Origin: Bacillus alveayuensis
GTDB taxonomy: Bacteria > Bacillota > Bacilli > Bacillales > Aeribacillaceae
Assembly (NCBI GenBank): GCA_030812955.1
Contig: JAUSTR010000001.1
Location: 372,001 to 436,000 of the forward strand
Direction: 5' to 3'
DNA length: 64,000 nucleotides
Position numbers and translations under genes: made by a program. The first letter of the stretch is position 1. Every line of letters begins with the position of its first letter. Below are positions 1 through 8,366 of this stretch, piece by piece. The notes below the pieces were generated by a model. The model had not been told where the DNA came from. It saw only the letters and a program-made list of their open reading frames with translations, and searched no databases.

Positions 1-584
1 ATCTACACATTCCGCTTCAGTCAGGTTCAAATAGTGTTCTGAAAAGAATGAGAAGAAAATATACGATGGAGTTTTTCGCCGAGCGCTTAAATCGTCTTCG
101 TGAGGCTTTACCAGGTTTGGCTATTACGTCTGACGTCATTGTTGGCTTCCCGGGTGAAACGGAAGAGGAATTTATGGAAACATTTAATTTTGTAAAAGAA
201 CACCGCTTCTCTGAATTACATGTCTTTCCTTACTCAAAACGTACAGGCACTCCAGCAGCTCGCATGGAAAACCAAGTTGATGAAGATGTGAAAAACGAGC
301 GTGTTCACCGTTTAATTGCACTTAGCGATCAGCTAGCAAAAGAGTATGCTTCCCAATTTGAAGGTGAAGTGCTTGATGTCATACCGGAAGAACGCTATAA
401 AGAAAATCCAGAAAGCGGGCTATATGAAGGATATTCAGATAATTATTTAAAAGTTGTGTTTCCGGCCACAGAAGAAATGGTTGGGAAAATAGTCAAAGTA
501 AAAATAACGGAGGCTGGCTACCCATACAACGAAGGAGAATTTGTCCGTGTTGTAGAGGATGAACCATTCCTTTCAGCTATTTAA
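1..584 (+). CDS. mtaB: tRNA methylthiotransferase MtaB, C-terminal part
   Basis: The 5' end lies outside the window; the frame enters at base 3. MtaB is a radical-SAM enzyme that adds a methylthio group to t6A37 of tRNAs reading ANN codons. The first visible residues, LHIPLQSGS, are a conserved motif of the methylthiotransferase radical-SAM domain. The middle (GFPGETEEEF, FPYSKRTGTPA) matches the rest of that domain, and the last ~65 residues fit a TRAM RNA-binding domain. The CxxxCxxC cluster motif would be upstream and is not seen. An intrinsic terminator follows directly. Confidence 0.93.
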   Translation, partial: LHIPLQSGSNSVLKRMRRKYTMEFFAERLNRLREALPGLAITSDVIVGFPGETEEEFMETFNFVKEHRFSELHVFPYSKRTGTPAARMENQVDEDVKNERVHRLIALSDQLAKEYASQFEGEVLDVIPEERYKENPESGLYEGYSDNYLKVVFPATEEMVGKIVKVKITEAGYPYNEGEFVRVVEDEPFLSAI

Positions 585-595
585 TGATCTTTTTC

Positions 596-624
596 AGAGT
601 CTCTGTTTCAGAGGCTCTTTTTTC
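596..624 (+). terminator. Intrinsic terminator after mtaB
   Basis: Arms AGAGTCTCTG and CAGAGGCTCT (one G-U pair) enclose a TTT loop and are followed by a run of six T. It lies 12 bases after the mtaB stop. Confidence 0.85.
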
Positions 625-633
625 TTTTGTAAA

Positions 634-831
634 GGCTCTTTTCTAAAAGATTGTTGCTTTACTATACGATAGCTTTTCGACTGTCAAGCAAGCGAAGCGC
701 TTGCTATGTCACGCGTGTAGCGTGACGTGAACCGAACAAAAGTCGATGGTCGGACAAATGTGATTTGTCCGACCACGTGCTTTGTTCGGTTCATAGACAG
801 TCGAAAAGCAACAAAGTTTACGAAAACAGCC
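634..831 (+). mobile_element. MITE-like element copy 1 (long form)
   Basis: A 198-bp palindromic element. The left end GGCTCTTTTC and right end GAAAACAGCC begin imperfect inverted repeats that match at 22 of 27 positions without gaps. The interior holds three nested hairpins: A (AGCAAGCGAAGCGCTTGCT, from about 688), B (GTCACGCGTGTAGCGTGAC, about 708-726) and C (about 729-792, with a GGTCGGACAAAT stem). Flanking octamers TTTGTAAA (626-633) and TTTATAAA (832-839) agree at 7 of 8 bases, as expected for a target duplication. Apparent ORFs here are by-products of the palindromes. Confidence 0.8.
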
Positions 832-906
832 TTTATAAAAGAAAAAGTAATAATGTTTTGATAATGGTTTATCATATGAAGGGAACGAAAAATGCATAAA
901 AATGTC

Positions 907-934
907 TCGACTTTTAATCAATTAGTGGTAAAAT
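907..934 (+). promoter_or_regulatory. Candidate deoC promoter
   Basis: TCGACT (907-912) and TAAAAT (929-934) are separated by 16 bases, about 44 bases before the deoC start. The -10 is fair and the -35 is weak. Confidence 0.4.
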
Positions 935-977
935 TGAGAGGTACGTACAACTGAAGAGAAGAAGGGAGACTAACAGA

Positions 978-1646
978 ATGGAAAACATCGCAAGAATGAT
1001 TGACCATACAGCTCTGAAACCAGAGTTAACAAAAGATGATATTTTAAAGCTTTGTGAAGAAGCGAAACAATATAAATTTGCTTCTGTATGTGTAAATCCG
1101 ACATGGGTTAAAACAGCATATGAAGCCTTAAACGGAACAGATGTAAAAGTTTGTACAGTAATCGGCTTCCCTCTTGGGGCAACAACTCCTGAAACGAAAG
1201 CGTTTGAAACGAAAAACGCCATTGAAAATGGAGCTAGTGAAGTTGATATGGTTATCAATATTGGTGCATTAAAAGAGAAAAACTACGATCTTGTAGAAAA
1301 GGACATTCGTGCCGTTGTCGACGCAGCAAATGGGAAAGCGTTAACAAAAGTTATCATTGAAACTTGCTTACTAACAGAGGAAGAGAAAGTAAAAGCCTGT
1401 GAGATATCTGTAAAAGCAGGTGCCGATTTCGTCAAAACATCAACTGGCTTTTCAACTGGTGGAGCAACTATTGAAGATGTTCAATTAATGAGAAAAACGG
1501 TAGGTCCTAAAATAGGAGTAAAAGCATCTGGTGGCGTTCGTGATTTAAAAGCGGCAGAAGAGATGATCAAAGCAGGGGCAACTCGTATTGGTACAAGCTC
1601 TGGTGTCGCGATTGTAAATGGCCAAATATCTGAAAGTGATTATTAA
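978..1646 (+). CDS. deoC: Deoxyribose-phosphate aldolase
   Basis: Class I aldolase that splits 2-deoxyribose-5-phosphate into glyceraldehyde-3-phosphate and acetaldehyde in deoxynucleoside salvage; cytosolic. The 222-residue length is typical. The Schiff-base lysine is K153 in FVKTSTGF, the second catalytic lysine is K182 in GVKASGG, and the catalytic aspartate region is EVDMVINIG (D90). The ATG follows a GGGAG ribosome site. It stands alone between mtaB and rpsU, a slot that in B. subtilis (from memory) holds the Na/Pi cotransporter yqeW, so its linkage to dra-nupC-pdp-type salvage genes is lost here. Confidence 0.95.
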   Translation: MENIARMIDHTALKPELTKDDILKLCEEAKQYKFASVCVNPTWVKTAYEALNGTDVKVCTVIGFPLGATTPETKAFETKNAIENGASEVDMVINIGALKEKNYDLVEKDIRAVVDAANGKALTKVIIETCLLTEEEKVKACEISVKAGADFVKTSTGFSTGGATIEDVQLMRKTVGPKIGVKASGGVRDLKAAEEMIKAGATRIGTSSGVAIVNGQISESDY

Positions 1647-1754
1647 TCATTGGTATGAGTTAAAATTACTCGAAAAAAGTATATGCTTTGACTTAAAGAA
1701 TTTATTTGGAAATGACTTGGCTAGATATAATGTTAAAACTCTAATGGTAAATCA

Positions 1755-1783
1755 TTGACCTCATGAGGGGATTATATTATACT
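1755..1783 (+). promoter_or_regulatory. Sigma-A-type promoter of rpsU-yqeY
   Basis: TTGACC (1755-1760) and TATACT (1778-1783) with a 17-base spacer. Transcription is expected near 1790, about 60 bases before rpsU. Confidence 0.65.
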
Positions 1784-1792
1784 ATGTTAGTA

Positions 1793-1813
1793 CATGTTTC
1801 TTTCTGAAACATG
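1793..1813 (+). promoter_or_regulatory. Hairpin at predicted 5' end of rpsU mRNA
   Basis: A perfect 8-bp stem (CATGTTTC / GAAACATG) with loop TTTCT begins two to three bases after the predicted start site and is not followed by a T run. This position fits a 5'-stabilising stem rather than a terminator. That role is an inference. Confidence 0.5.
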
Positions 1814-1850
1814 AAAGCTGATGGTTTTCGTTCGGAGGGAGGGAAATAGG

Positions 1851-2024
1851 ATGTCTAAAACGATCGTTCGTAAAAACGAATCGCTTGAAGATGCTCTTCG
1901 TCGCTTCAGACGCCAAGTATCAAAAACTGGTACTTTGCAAGAATTTAGAAAGCGCGAGTTTTATGAAAAGCCTAGCGTAAGACGTAAGAAAAAGTCTGAA
2001 GCTGCAAGAAAACGCAAATATTAA
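1851..2024 (+). CDS. rpsU: 30S ribosomal protein S21
   Basis: A 57-residue basic protein of the small subunit. It starts [16 protein letters not shown] and ends in the arginine/lysine-rich tail [14 protein letters not shown], both typical of bacterial S21. The ATG is chosen because GGAGGGAGGG lies 7 bases upstream; an in-frame GTG 30 bases earlier has no ribosome site. It is first gene of an rpsU-yqeY unit (15-base gap), the usual Firmicutes pairing. Confidence 0.97.
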   Translation: MSKTIVRKNESLEDALRRFRRQVSKTGTLQEFRKREFYEKPSVRRKKKSEAARKRKY

Positions 2025-2038
2025 AAGAGGGTGTAAGT

Positions 2039-2485
2039 ATGAGTCTTCTTGAGCGTTTAAATCAAGACATGAAGCAAGCGATGAAAAATAAAGAGAAAGA
2101 TCGACTCACAGTTATCCGCATGGTGAAAGCCTCGTTGCAAAATGAAGCGATAAAATTAGGAAAAAGTGAGTTGACAGAGGAAGAAGAGCTTACCGTTCTT
2201 TCTCGTGAAGTAAAGCAACGCAAAGACTCCCTCCAGGAATTCGAAAATGCAGGTCGTTCAGATTTAGTAGAAAAAGTACAAAATGAAATTAACATTTTAA
2301 ATGATTATATGCCTGAACAATTATCTGAAGAGGAATTGCTCGAAATTATCAAACAAACCATTGCTGAAGTAAATGCTACTTCGAAAGCAGAAATGGGAAA
2401 AGTAATGGGAGCGATCATGCCAAAAGTAAAAGGGAAGGCAGATGGATCGCTTGTAAATAAATTAGTTCAACAACAACTATTATAA
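2039..2485 (+). CDS. yqeY: GatB/YqeY domain protein
   Basis: A 148-residue YqeY-family protein. The family resembles the tRNA-binding tail domain of the GatB amidotransferase subunit, but its cellular role is not settled. The two halves are visible: a charged N-terminal helical bundle ([20 protein letters not shown]) and a C-terminal small domain ending in [15 protein letters not shown], a motif shared with GatB tails. Its ATG lies 15 bases after rpsU, so it is probably co-transcribed with it. A strong terminator follows. Confidence 0.93.
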   Translation: MSLLERLNQDMKQAMKNKEKDRLTVIRMVKASLQNEAIKLGKSELTEEEELTVLSREVKQRKDSLQEFENAGRSDLVEKVQNEINILNDYMPEQLSEEELLEIIKQTIAEVNATSKAEMGKVMGAIMPKVKGKADGSLVNKLVQQQLL

Positions 2486-2492
2486 ATTCAGG

Positions 2493-2550
2493 AATGAAGG
2501 GGCTGTCCAAAAAGTCAGGGTTAACTGACTTTTGGGAGCCCCTTCATTTT
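2493..2550 (+). terminator. Long rod-like terminator after yqeY
   Basis: Outer arms AATGAAGGGGCT (2493-2504) and AGCCCCTTCATT (2537-2548) pair perfectly. Inner arms around AAAAAGTCAG and CTGACTTTT continue the stem with a small bulge. A T run ends the 3' arm. Confidence 0.85.
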
Positions 2551-2804
2551 AAGAACTTACCGGACAGACCATTTTCCTATCTTGTTTATATCCTTCAGAA
2601 GACTTATGAAGGACTTTTCTTATGCTCTCTTTCTGAATTAGGTTCTTCAAAAGTTTTATGACGGACATTCAGCACATACAATTGCTTCTTGTTGGACTTC
2701 ATTGCCTCTATGAAGGACATTAACAAATTTTATTCCAATATTTTTGTCCTTCACAGTAGTATTTCGCCCAAATCCTTCATTTTAGGAACTCATTAGGCAG
2801 CCCC
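2541..2804. repeat. Non-coding block bounded by 30-bp direct repeat
   Basis: The gap from 2486 to 2983 has no gene. Segments 2541-2570 and 2774-2803 are related head-to-tail: both start CCTTCATTTTA and continue GAACT with about three quarters identity. Between them the words GAAGGAC and GTCCTTCA recur (about 2608, 2716 and 2748). The left flank has AGGGGCTGTCC and the right end is its near inverse. It looks like decayed repeat material; no protein remnant was recognised. After 2810 I see nothing definite before the nfeD ribosome site. Confidence 0.45.
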
Positions 2805-2983
2805 TGATTATTTATTTAACCAGCCAATTCCTTTTTTCGTAGCCATAAGTTAGAATTCATTTGAATTAGTACGTTGTCAATCCTACTATTAAACATCGTA
2901 TATGAATCATATTATAAAATGAAACCAAAAAGGAATTGTAAACGTATTATTATTAGACGAAAAAGAGAGGAGGGAGGGGGCAT

Positions 2984-4315
2984 TTGTTAAAGAGCAGGAA
3001 AAAAACAACATTCATATTATTTTTTGTACCGATTTTTTTTCTTTTATTTTCCTCACACGAAGCACGAAACCCTCAGGCAGCAAAACCAACCGTTTATTTT
3101 ATTTCAATAGAAGAAACGGTTGAAAAAGGGCTTGCCGCCTTCATTGATCGATCTATTACCGAGGCAGAAAAGCAAGGTGCAGAAAAAATTGTGCTTGAGC
3201 TTAATACCCCTGGGGGAGCAGTTGATGCCGCTATCACCATAGCTAAACGATTAAATGAAACGAATATTGAAACGATTGCTTATGTAAATAAACAAGCGAT
3301 ATCTGCTGGCGCTTATATAGCCTTAAATACAGATCAAATTTATTTTCATCCTAGTGGTACAATGGGTTCGGCTGCTATTATTGATTTGGAAGGAAATGCA
3401 GCTGATAAAAAAGCAGCATCATTTTGGAAAGCGGAAATGATTAACGCAGCAGAATCACATCAATTAAATCCCATTTATGCTGAGGCGATGGTCGATGAAG
3501 ATGTTGATTTGCCGCAATATGGAGCTGGGAAAGGCGAATTGCTGACATTAACAGCAAAGCAGGCGCTTGAAGTCGGCTATGCTAAAGCAATTGTATCTGA
3601 TCGCCACGATCTTATACAGAAGCTAGGTTTAGCGAATGCGGCAATAGTCGAATCTACGATTAGCTTTGCTGAAAAAGTCGCAAGGTTTTTAACTCATCCT
3701 GTCGTCATTCCGATATTATTGTCAATCGGTAGTATCGGCCTCGTTCTTGAACTATACACACCAGGGTTTGGAATCCCTGGATTGATGGGGCTTACTTCAT
3801 TACTGTTGTTTTTTTATGGTCATCATGTGGCCGGTTTTGCGGGCTTGGAAGCCATTATTCTTTTCGTTGCAGGAATCTTGCTAATTATAGCAGAATTCTT
3901 TATTCCTGGTGGAATTGCTGGTTTAATCGGTACTATTTCCATTATAATTAGTTTGTATGTAGCTTCTGGAAATGTTATGCAAATGACCGTTTCCTTAATA
4001 GTCGCTCTATTCGTTACGATTTTTGTTGTTATTATTATGACAAAGGTGTTAGGAAAGCGTATGAAATTTTTTAGAAAAATCATATTAAATGATGCGACAA
4101 CAACTGAAAAAGGCTATGTTTCGAACCGCAGCAGATCAGAGCTTATAGGTAAAAAAGGAGTAGCTTTAACGGCTTTAAGACCTTCTGGAACGGCGATGAT
4201 TGACGATGAACGCGTCGATGTTGTAACAGAAGGGGAATATATCGCAAAAGGGCAAAAAATTAAAGTTGTTAAAACAGAAGGAATGCGAATTGTCGTAAGA
4301 GAATTAAACGAATAG
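2984..4315 (+). CDS. nfeD: NfeD family membrane-bound ClpP-class protease
   Basis: A 443-residue membrane protein that pairs with flotillin FloA; in B. subtilis it is the yqeZ product. It has an N-terminal signal/anchor (residues ~8-24), then a ClpP-like serine protease domain with the nucleophile expected at S107 in [10 protein letters not shown], then several membrane segments (~235-355), then a cytoplasmic OB-fold NfeD domain (~375-440). The start is TTG at 2984, preceded by GGAGGGAGGGGG. It is first gene of nfeD-floA-yqfB, with 10 bases to floA. Its role in membrane microdomains and stress is family knowledge. Confidence 0.92.
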   Translation: MLKSRKKTTFILFFVPIFFLLFSSHEARNPQAAKPTVYFISIEETVEKGLAAFIDRSITEAEKQGAEKIVLELNTPGGAVDAAITIAKRLNETNIETIAYVNKQAISAGAYIALNTDQIYFHPSGTMGSAAIIDLEGNAADKKAASFWKAEMINAAESHQLNPIYAEAMVDEDVDLPQYGAGKGELLTLTAKQALEVGYAKAIVSDRHDLIQKLGLANAAIVESTISFAEKVARFLTHPVVIPILLSIGSIGLVLELYTPGFGIPGLMGLTSLLLFFYGHHVAGFAGLEAIILFVAGILLIIAEFFIPGGIAGLIGTISIIISLYVASGNVMQMTVSLIVALFVTIFVVIIMTKVLGKRMKFFRKIILNDATTTEKGYVSNRSRSELIGKKGVALTALRPSGTAMIDDERVDVVTEGEYIAKGQKIKVVKTEGMRIVVRELNE

Positions 4316-4325
4316 GAGGATTTAT

Positions 4326-5312
4326 ATGGAACCGTCAACTTTTATATTATTAGGATTAATTGTCATTGGTTTTATTTTATTAGCGGTCTTATTTACTTTT
4401 GTTCCAGTTATGCTGTGGATATCAGCATTAGCAGCTGGTGTTCGTATTAGTATTTTTACATTAATAGGGATGAGATTGCGCCGTGTTATTCCAAGTCGAG
4501 TCATAAATCCGTTAATTAAAGCTCATAAAGCGGGATTAAATGTAGCCATTAATCAGCTTGAAAGCCATTATTTAGCTGGTGGGAATGTTGATCGAGTTGT
4601 GAATGCTCTCATTGCAGCAGAACGTGCGAACATAGAGCTAAGCTTTGAGCGCTGTGCTGCGATCGATTTAGCGGGTCGTGATGTATTAGAAGCTGTACAA
4701 ATGAGCGTTAACCCAAAGGTAATTGAAACACCATTTATTGCTGGTGTTGCAATGGATGGGATTGAGGTAAAAGCAAAAGCGCGCATTACCGTTCGCGCCA
4801 ATATTGACCGTCTTGTTGGTGGTGCAGGAGAAGAAACGATTATTGCCCGCGTAGGGGAAGGAATTGTCAGTACAATTGGTTCTTCCGATAATCATAAAAA
4901 AGTATTAGAAAATCCTGATTTAATTTCACAAACTGTGTTAGGAAAAGGGCTTGACTCGGGGACGGCGTTTGAGATCTTATCAATCGATATCGCCGACGTT
5001 GACATCGGTAAAAACATTGGGGCCATTCTGCAAACAGACCAAGCAGAAGCAGATAAAAACATTGCCCAAGCGAAAGCGGAAGAGCGTCGTGCAATGGCTG
5101 TTGCAAAAGAGCAAGAAATGCGTGCGAAGGTTGAAGAAATGCGGGCAAAAGTTGTGGAGGCTGAAGCGAAAGTTCCGCTTGCGATGGCCGAAGCGTTGCG
5201 AAATGGGAACATTGGAGTGATGGATTATATGAACATTAAAAACATCAATGCAGATACGGAAATGAGAGATTCAATTGGTAAATTAACAAAGGAACAAGAT
5301 GATGAGGATTAA
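4326..5312 (+). CDS. floA: Flotillin-like protein FloA
   Basis: A 328-residue flotillin-like scaffold of functional membrane microdomains. An N-terminal hydrophobic hairpin (residues ~5-45) is followed by an SPFH-type domain and then an alanine/glutamate-rich coiled coil (~235-300, repeats of EEMRAKV and AEAKV) that drives oligomerisation. It ends in an acidic tail, EQDDED. AGGAGG precedes the ATG. Adjacency to nfeD is the classic operon pairing and supports both calls. Confidence 0.96.
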   Translation: MEPSTFILLGLIVIGFILLAVLFTFVPVMLWISALAAGVRISIFTLIGMRLRRVIPSRVINPLIKAHKAGLNVAINQLESHYLAGGNVDRVVNALIAAERANIELSFERCAAIDLAGRDVLEAVQMSVNPKVIETPFIAGVAMDGIEVKAKARITVRANIDRLVGGAGEETIIARVGEGIVSTIGSSDNHKKVLENPDLISQTVLGKGLDSGTAFEILSIDIADVDIGKNIGAILQTDQAEADKNIAQAKAEERRAMAVAKEQEMRAKVEEMRAKVVEAEAKVPLAMAEALRNGNIGVMDYMNIKNINADTEMRDSIGKLTKEQDDED

Positions 5313-5342
5313 AATGATCGGTTACATTAAGGTGATAAAACG

Positions 5343-5750
5343 ATGAATATATTTGATTTAATTTTTGAAAACCCTCTTTTTATTGCAGCCATTATTGGTA
5401 TTATGACATCTATTTTCAGGCGAATGAATTCAACAAACGATGAGAAAAAAACGGTCCCTAAACAGCCAAGACAAAAAAAGCCGACCATTCAAAAGGATGT
5501 CTCTCAACCTACTCAAGCTGTCGTCAAACCAATAGAAAAGCGTTTTCAAGAGGTGACGAATCGAAAAAAAGTTCAACCATTAAATTCTAAAATATTAGCT
5601 TCTCATCTTCAACAAACAACAAAGAAAAGGAAACATTCAAAACGGAATTACAAGCCTTTTTTAAATTCACCGATCGAAGGGATTATTTGGAGTGAAATAC
5701 TACGAGAGCCAAGGTCGAAACGACCGTTTCGCCCTTCTATAAGAAAATAA
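5343..5750 (+). CDS. yqfB: YqfB-like membrane-anchored basic protein
   Basis: A 135-residue protein of unknown function. It has one N-terminal hydrophobic segment (residues ~8-24), a long lysine/glutamine-rich and probably disordered middle, and a short C-terminal motif (PIEGIIWSEILREPRSKRP) that looks like the conserved part. It is third gene after nfeD-floA (30-base gap), so a link to membrane microdomains is plausible but inferred. The name rests mainly on position. Confidence 0.7.
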   Translation: MNIFDLIFENPLFIAAIIGIMTSIFRRMNSTNDEKKTVPKQPRQKKPTIQKDVSQPTQAVVKPIEKRFQEVTNRKKVQPLNSKILASHLQQTTKKRKHSKRNYKPFLNSPIEGIIWSEILREPRSKRPFRPSIRK

Positions 5751-5764
5751 TGAATTTTTGTGTT

Positions 5765-5813
5765 AGAACCTCCTTTTATCTCATAAATATGAGGATGAAG
5801 GGAGGTTCTTTTT
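5765..5813 (+). promoter_or_regulatory. Terminator-like hairpin holding the yqfC ribosome site
   Basis: AGAACCTCC (5765-5773) pairs with GGAGGTTCT (5801-5809). The apex pairs further through CTCAT/ATGAG, making a nearly continuous rod. The 3' arm is followed by TTTTT and then the yqfC ATG at 5814. The GGAGG in that arm is the yqfC ribosome site, 8 bases from the ATG. Read-through transcripts would therefore be terminated or have their ribosome site masked. Confidence 0.65.
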
Positions 5814-6098
5814 ATGGCGAAAAAATGGCATCAAAGAATGAAAAATTGGATGACGAAAACATTAGAAGTACCTCCTGATGTGACGATGGATCTTCCACGT
5901 ATTACCATGATTGGACAACTACATATATACATAGAGAATCATAAAGGATTATTAACTTTTACTGACCAAGAGATACGTTTGTTATTAAAGCAAGGTCAGT
6001 TGCTCATAAAAGGTCACCATTTTGTCATAAAAACGATATTACCTGAAGAAATCATGTTAGAAGGACATATTGAAAGCGTGATATTTATTGAATCGTAA
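5814..6098 (+). CDS. yqfC: Sporulation protein YqfC
   Basis: A 94-residue YqfC-family protein; in B. subtilis the gene is sporulation-controlled and co-transcribed with yqfD. The family core is visible: LEVPPDVTMDLPRITMIGQL near residues 16-37 and a C-terminal half built of short strands. There is no membrane segment. Its ribosome site is in the 3' arm of a strong hairpin, suggesting isolation from the upstream flotillin operon. It overlaps the longest reading of yqfD by 11 bases, but with the yqfD start chosen here the gap is 16 bases. Confidence 0.88.
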   Translation: MAKKWHQRMKNWMTKTLEVPPDVTMDLPRITMIGQLHIYIENHKGLLTFTDQEIRLLLKQGQLLIKGHHFVIKTILPEEIMLEGHIESVIFIES

Positions 6099-6114
6099 AG
6101 TTAGGAGGCCAAGG

Positions 6115-7302
6115 ATGAAAAATAATTGGATCTATTTTTTTACTGGAACGGTACAAGTCTCTTTAACTGGACTAGGAATAGAACGATTTATAAATGAGTG
6201 TATACGCCAGGGGATCATTATTTGGAATGTCAAACGTCATCAATCAGGGGGGGTTTCATTTTTTATTCGCCTCTCAGATGTACATGCTTTAAGAAAAATT
6301 GTGAAAAAGTATGAATGTAAATGTTCATTTCAAAAACGTATGGGAGCGCCATTTTGGCTGAAGCGTTCCTATAAAAATGTAGGATTTGTTATAGGGATCG
6401 GAATTTTTTTTATCATTACTTTTATATTATCAAACATGATTTGGGGAATTGAAATTAAAGGGGCAGAACCAAAAACGGAACATTTAATTGAAAAAGAGCT
6501 CTCCAAAATAGGATTGAAAAAAGGTGCTCTTCAATTTTTATTGCCCGAGTCTGAACAAATCCAGGCACATGTCATGAAGAATGTAGAGCAAATATCGTGG
6601 ATTGGAATTGATTTAGTCGGTACAACCTACTATATTGAAGTTGTCGAAAAAAGTGAACCACCTAAAATGGAGGTTTCAAGTCCGCGCCATATTGTCGCAA
6701 AAAAAGAGGCTGTGATTGCTAAAATGTTTGTTGAAAAGGGACAACCAATGGTAAGTATCAACGACCATGTAGCAAAAGGCCAAATATTAGTTTCTGGATT
6801 AATAGGAGATGAAGAACATCAAAGATTAGTTTCTGCAAAAGGAGAAATTTATGGTGAAACATGGTATGTAACAACTGTACAAGTTCCAATCACCTCAACA
6901 TTACAAGTTTTAACAGGCAATCGTTTAATAAAACATAAACTGCAAATGGGTTCCATTACATTACCCATTTGGGGGTTTCAACATGTAGAATATGAACAAT
7001 TCCAAAAGGAACAAACGATCAAGCCCTTTCGCTTTCTTAAATGGACATTACCAATCGCTTATAAAAAAGAAATCTATTATGAAGAAGAAGCGGTAACGAA
7101 AAAATATAATGAAAAAGAAGCAAAAGAAAAAGGGATAGAGATCGCCAAAAAAAAATTAAAGAATCAATTAGGGAAAAGAGATCAAATCATGGACGAAAAA
7201 GTTTTGCACGTAATGCGTGAGAATGGTAAAGTAAAATTGAAAATACTGTTCCAAGTGATGGAAGATATTGTGGAAACAAAACCAATTGTACAGGGAGATT
7301 AA
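6115..7302 (+). CDS. yqfD: Sporulation protein YqfD
   Basis: A 395-residue membrane protein of the YqfD family, required for efficient sporulation in B. subtilis. It has an N-terminal cytoplasmic region, one membrane segment near residues 89-111, and a large extracytoplasmic C-terminal part with motifs EVVEKSEPP and GDQIMDEKVLHV-like strands. The start at ATG 6115 is chosen because AGGAGG ends 6 bases upstream; an in-frame start 27 bases earlier overlaps yqfC and has no ribosome site. PhoH follows after 3 bases. Confidence 0.9.
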   Translation: MKNNWIYFFTGTVQVSLTGLGIERFINECIRQGIIIWNVKRHQSGGVSFFIRLSDVHALRKIVKKYECKCSFQKRMGAPFWLKRSYKNVGFVIGIGIFFIITFILSNMIWGIEIKGAEPKTEHLIEKELSKIGLKKGALQFLLPESEQIQAHVMKNVEQISWIGIDLVGTTYYIEVVEKSEPPKMEVSSPRHIVAKKEAVIAKMFVEKGQPMVSINDHVAKGQILVSGLIGDEEHQRLVSAKGEIYGETWYVTTVQVPITSTLQVLTGNRLIKHKLQMGSITLPIWGFQHVEYEQFQKEQTIKPFRFLKWTLPIAYKKEIYYEEEAVTKKYNEKEAKEKGIEIAKKKLKNQLGKRDQIMDEKVLHVMRENGKVKLKILFQVMEDIVETKPIVQGD

Positions 7303-7305
7303 AGA

Positions 7306-8265
7306 ATGCCAGAAGAGTTAGTAACGATAAATCAACAACTAGAAAATGCAAACGAAGCAATCGCCTTGTTTGGAATTCATGATGTGAATTTAAAACGAAT
7401 CGAAGAGGAACTAAAAGTAACGATTATCACACGTGGTGAGGCCGTTTATGTTTCAGGTGAACAAGAAAAAGCTGAGCTTGTTGATCATCTTCTCAAATCT
7501 CTATTAACCGTCATACGTAAAGGTGTGTATATTACGGAACGAGATGTTTTATATGCAATACGTATGGCGAAAAACGGGACATTAAATGAATTCGAAAGCT
7601 TGTTTGATGATGAAATTGCCAAAAGTGCAAAAGGAAAGTCTATACGTGTTAAAACATTAGGTCAACGAAGATATATTGAGGAAATTAAGAAAAAAGACTT
7701 AGTGTTTGGAATCGGTCCAGCAGGAACCGGAAAAACGTTTTTAGCAGTTGTGATGGCCGTTCATGCATTGAAAAACGGATTTGTGAAAAGGATTATATTA
7801 ACACGCCCAGCTGTTGAAGCAGGTGAAAACTTAGGTTTCCTTCCAGGTGATTTAAAAGAAAAGGTCGATCCATACTTAAGGCCTTTGTATGATGCTTTAC
7901 ACGAAGTTTTAGGGAGCGATCATACAGAAAGACTCATTGAAAGGGGAACAATCGAAATTGCCCCGCTTGCATATATGAGGGGGAGAACGCTTGAAGATGC
8001 GTTTGTTATATTGGATGAAGCCCAAAATACAACTCCAGCACAAATGAAAATGTTTTTAACCCGTTTAGGTTTTGGTTCAAAAATGATTATTACGGGTGAT
8101 ATTTCTCAAGTGGATTTGCCGAAAGGTGTAAAATCTGGTTTAGCGGTAGCAAAAGAGACGCTTTCAAAAATTCATGGCATATCTTTTGTTTACTTAGAAC
8201 AAACCGATGTTGTTCGACACCCATTAGTTGCAAAAATTATCGAAGCCTATATTAGGCAGGAATGA
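7306..8265 (+). CDS. phoH: PhoH-family ATPase
   Basis: A 319-residue cytosolic P-loop ATPase of the PhoH/PhoL family, linked in many bacteria to RNA metabolism and found next to ybeY. Walker A is GPAGTGKT at residues 137-144 and Walker B is VILDEAQN near 234-241. An N-terminal KH-like region precedes the ATPase core. It is co-directional with yqfD (3-base gap) and lies upstream of pgpH and ybeY, the usual neighbourhood. Confidence 0.95.
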   Translation: MPEELVTINQQLENANEAIALFGIHDVNLKRIEEELKVTIITRGEAVYVSGEQEKAELVDHLLKSLLTVIRKGVYITERDVLYAIRMAKNGTLNEFESLFDDEIAKSAKGKSIRVKTLGQRRYIEEIKKKDLVFGIGPAGTGKTFLAVVMAVHALKNGFVKRIILTRPAVEAGENLGFLPGDLKEKVDPYLRPLYDALHEVLGSDHTERLIERGTIEIAPLAYMRGRTLEDAFVILDEAQNTTPAQMKMFLTRLGFGSKMIITGDISQVDLPKGVKSGLAVAKETLSKIHGISFVYLEQTDVVRHPLVAKIIEAYIRQE

Positions 8266-8274
8266 ATTTCATTT

Positions 8275-8308
8275 GGCCCGTCACCCCGTATTGAACGGGT
8301 CCTTTTTC
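8275..8308 (+). terminator. Weak terminator between phoH and pgpH
   Basis: CCCGT (8285-8289) pairs with ACGGG (8295-8299), with further partial GG/CC pairing outside, followed by CCTTTTT. The stem is short, so it may only attenuate read-through into pgpH. Confidence 0.4.
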
Positions 8309-8366
8309 ATGATCAATATCCATCACGTTTGAAAGATGAAAACAGGTGATGGGGAGGTTATCAAAA

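Noticed and set aside
684..921. Two overlapping minus-strand reading frames of 63 and 70 codons
   Set aside because: They lie across MITE-like copy 1 and its flank. Nested palindromes keep frames open by chance, and no ribosome site or family resemblance is seen. The same holds for frames at 35246-35428 and 40702-40926.
4867..5212. Minus-strand frames of 93 and 106 codons opposite floA
   Set aside because: Shadows of the alanine/glutamate repeat region of floA, which keeps several frames open.
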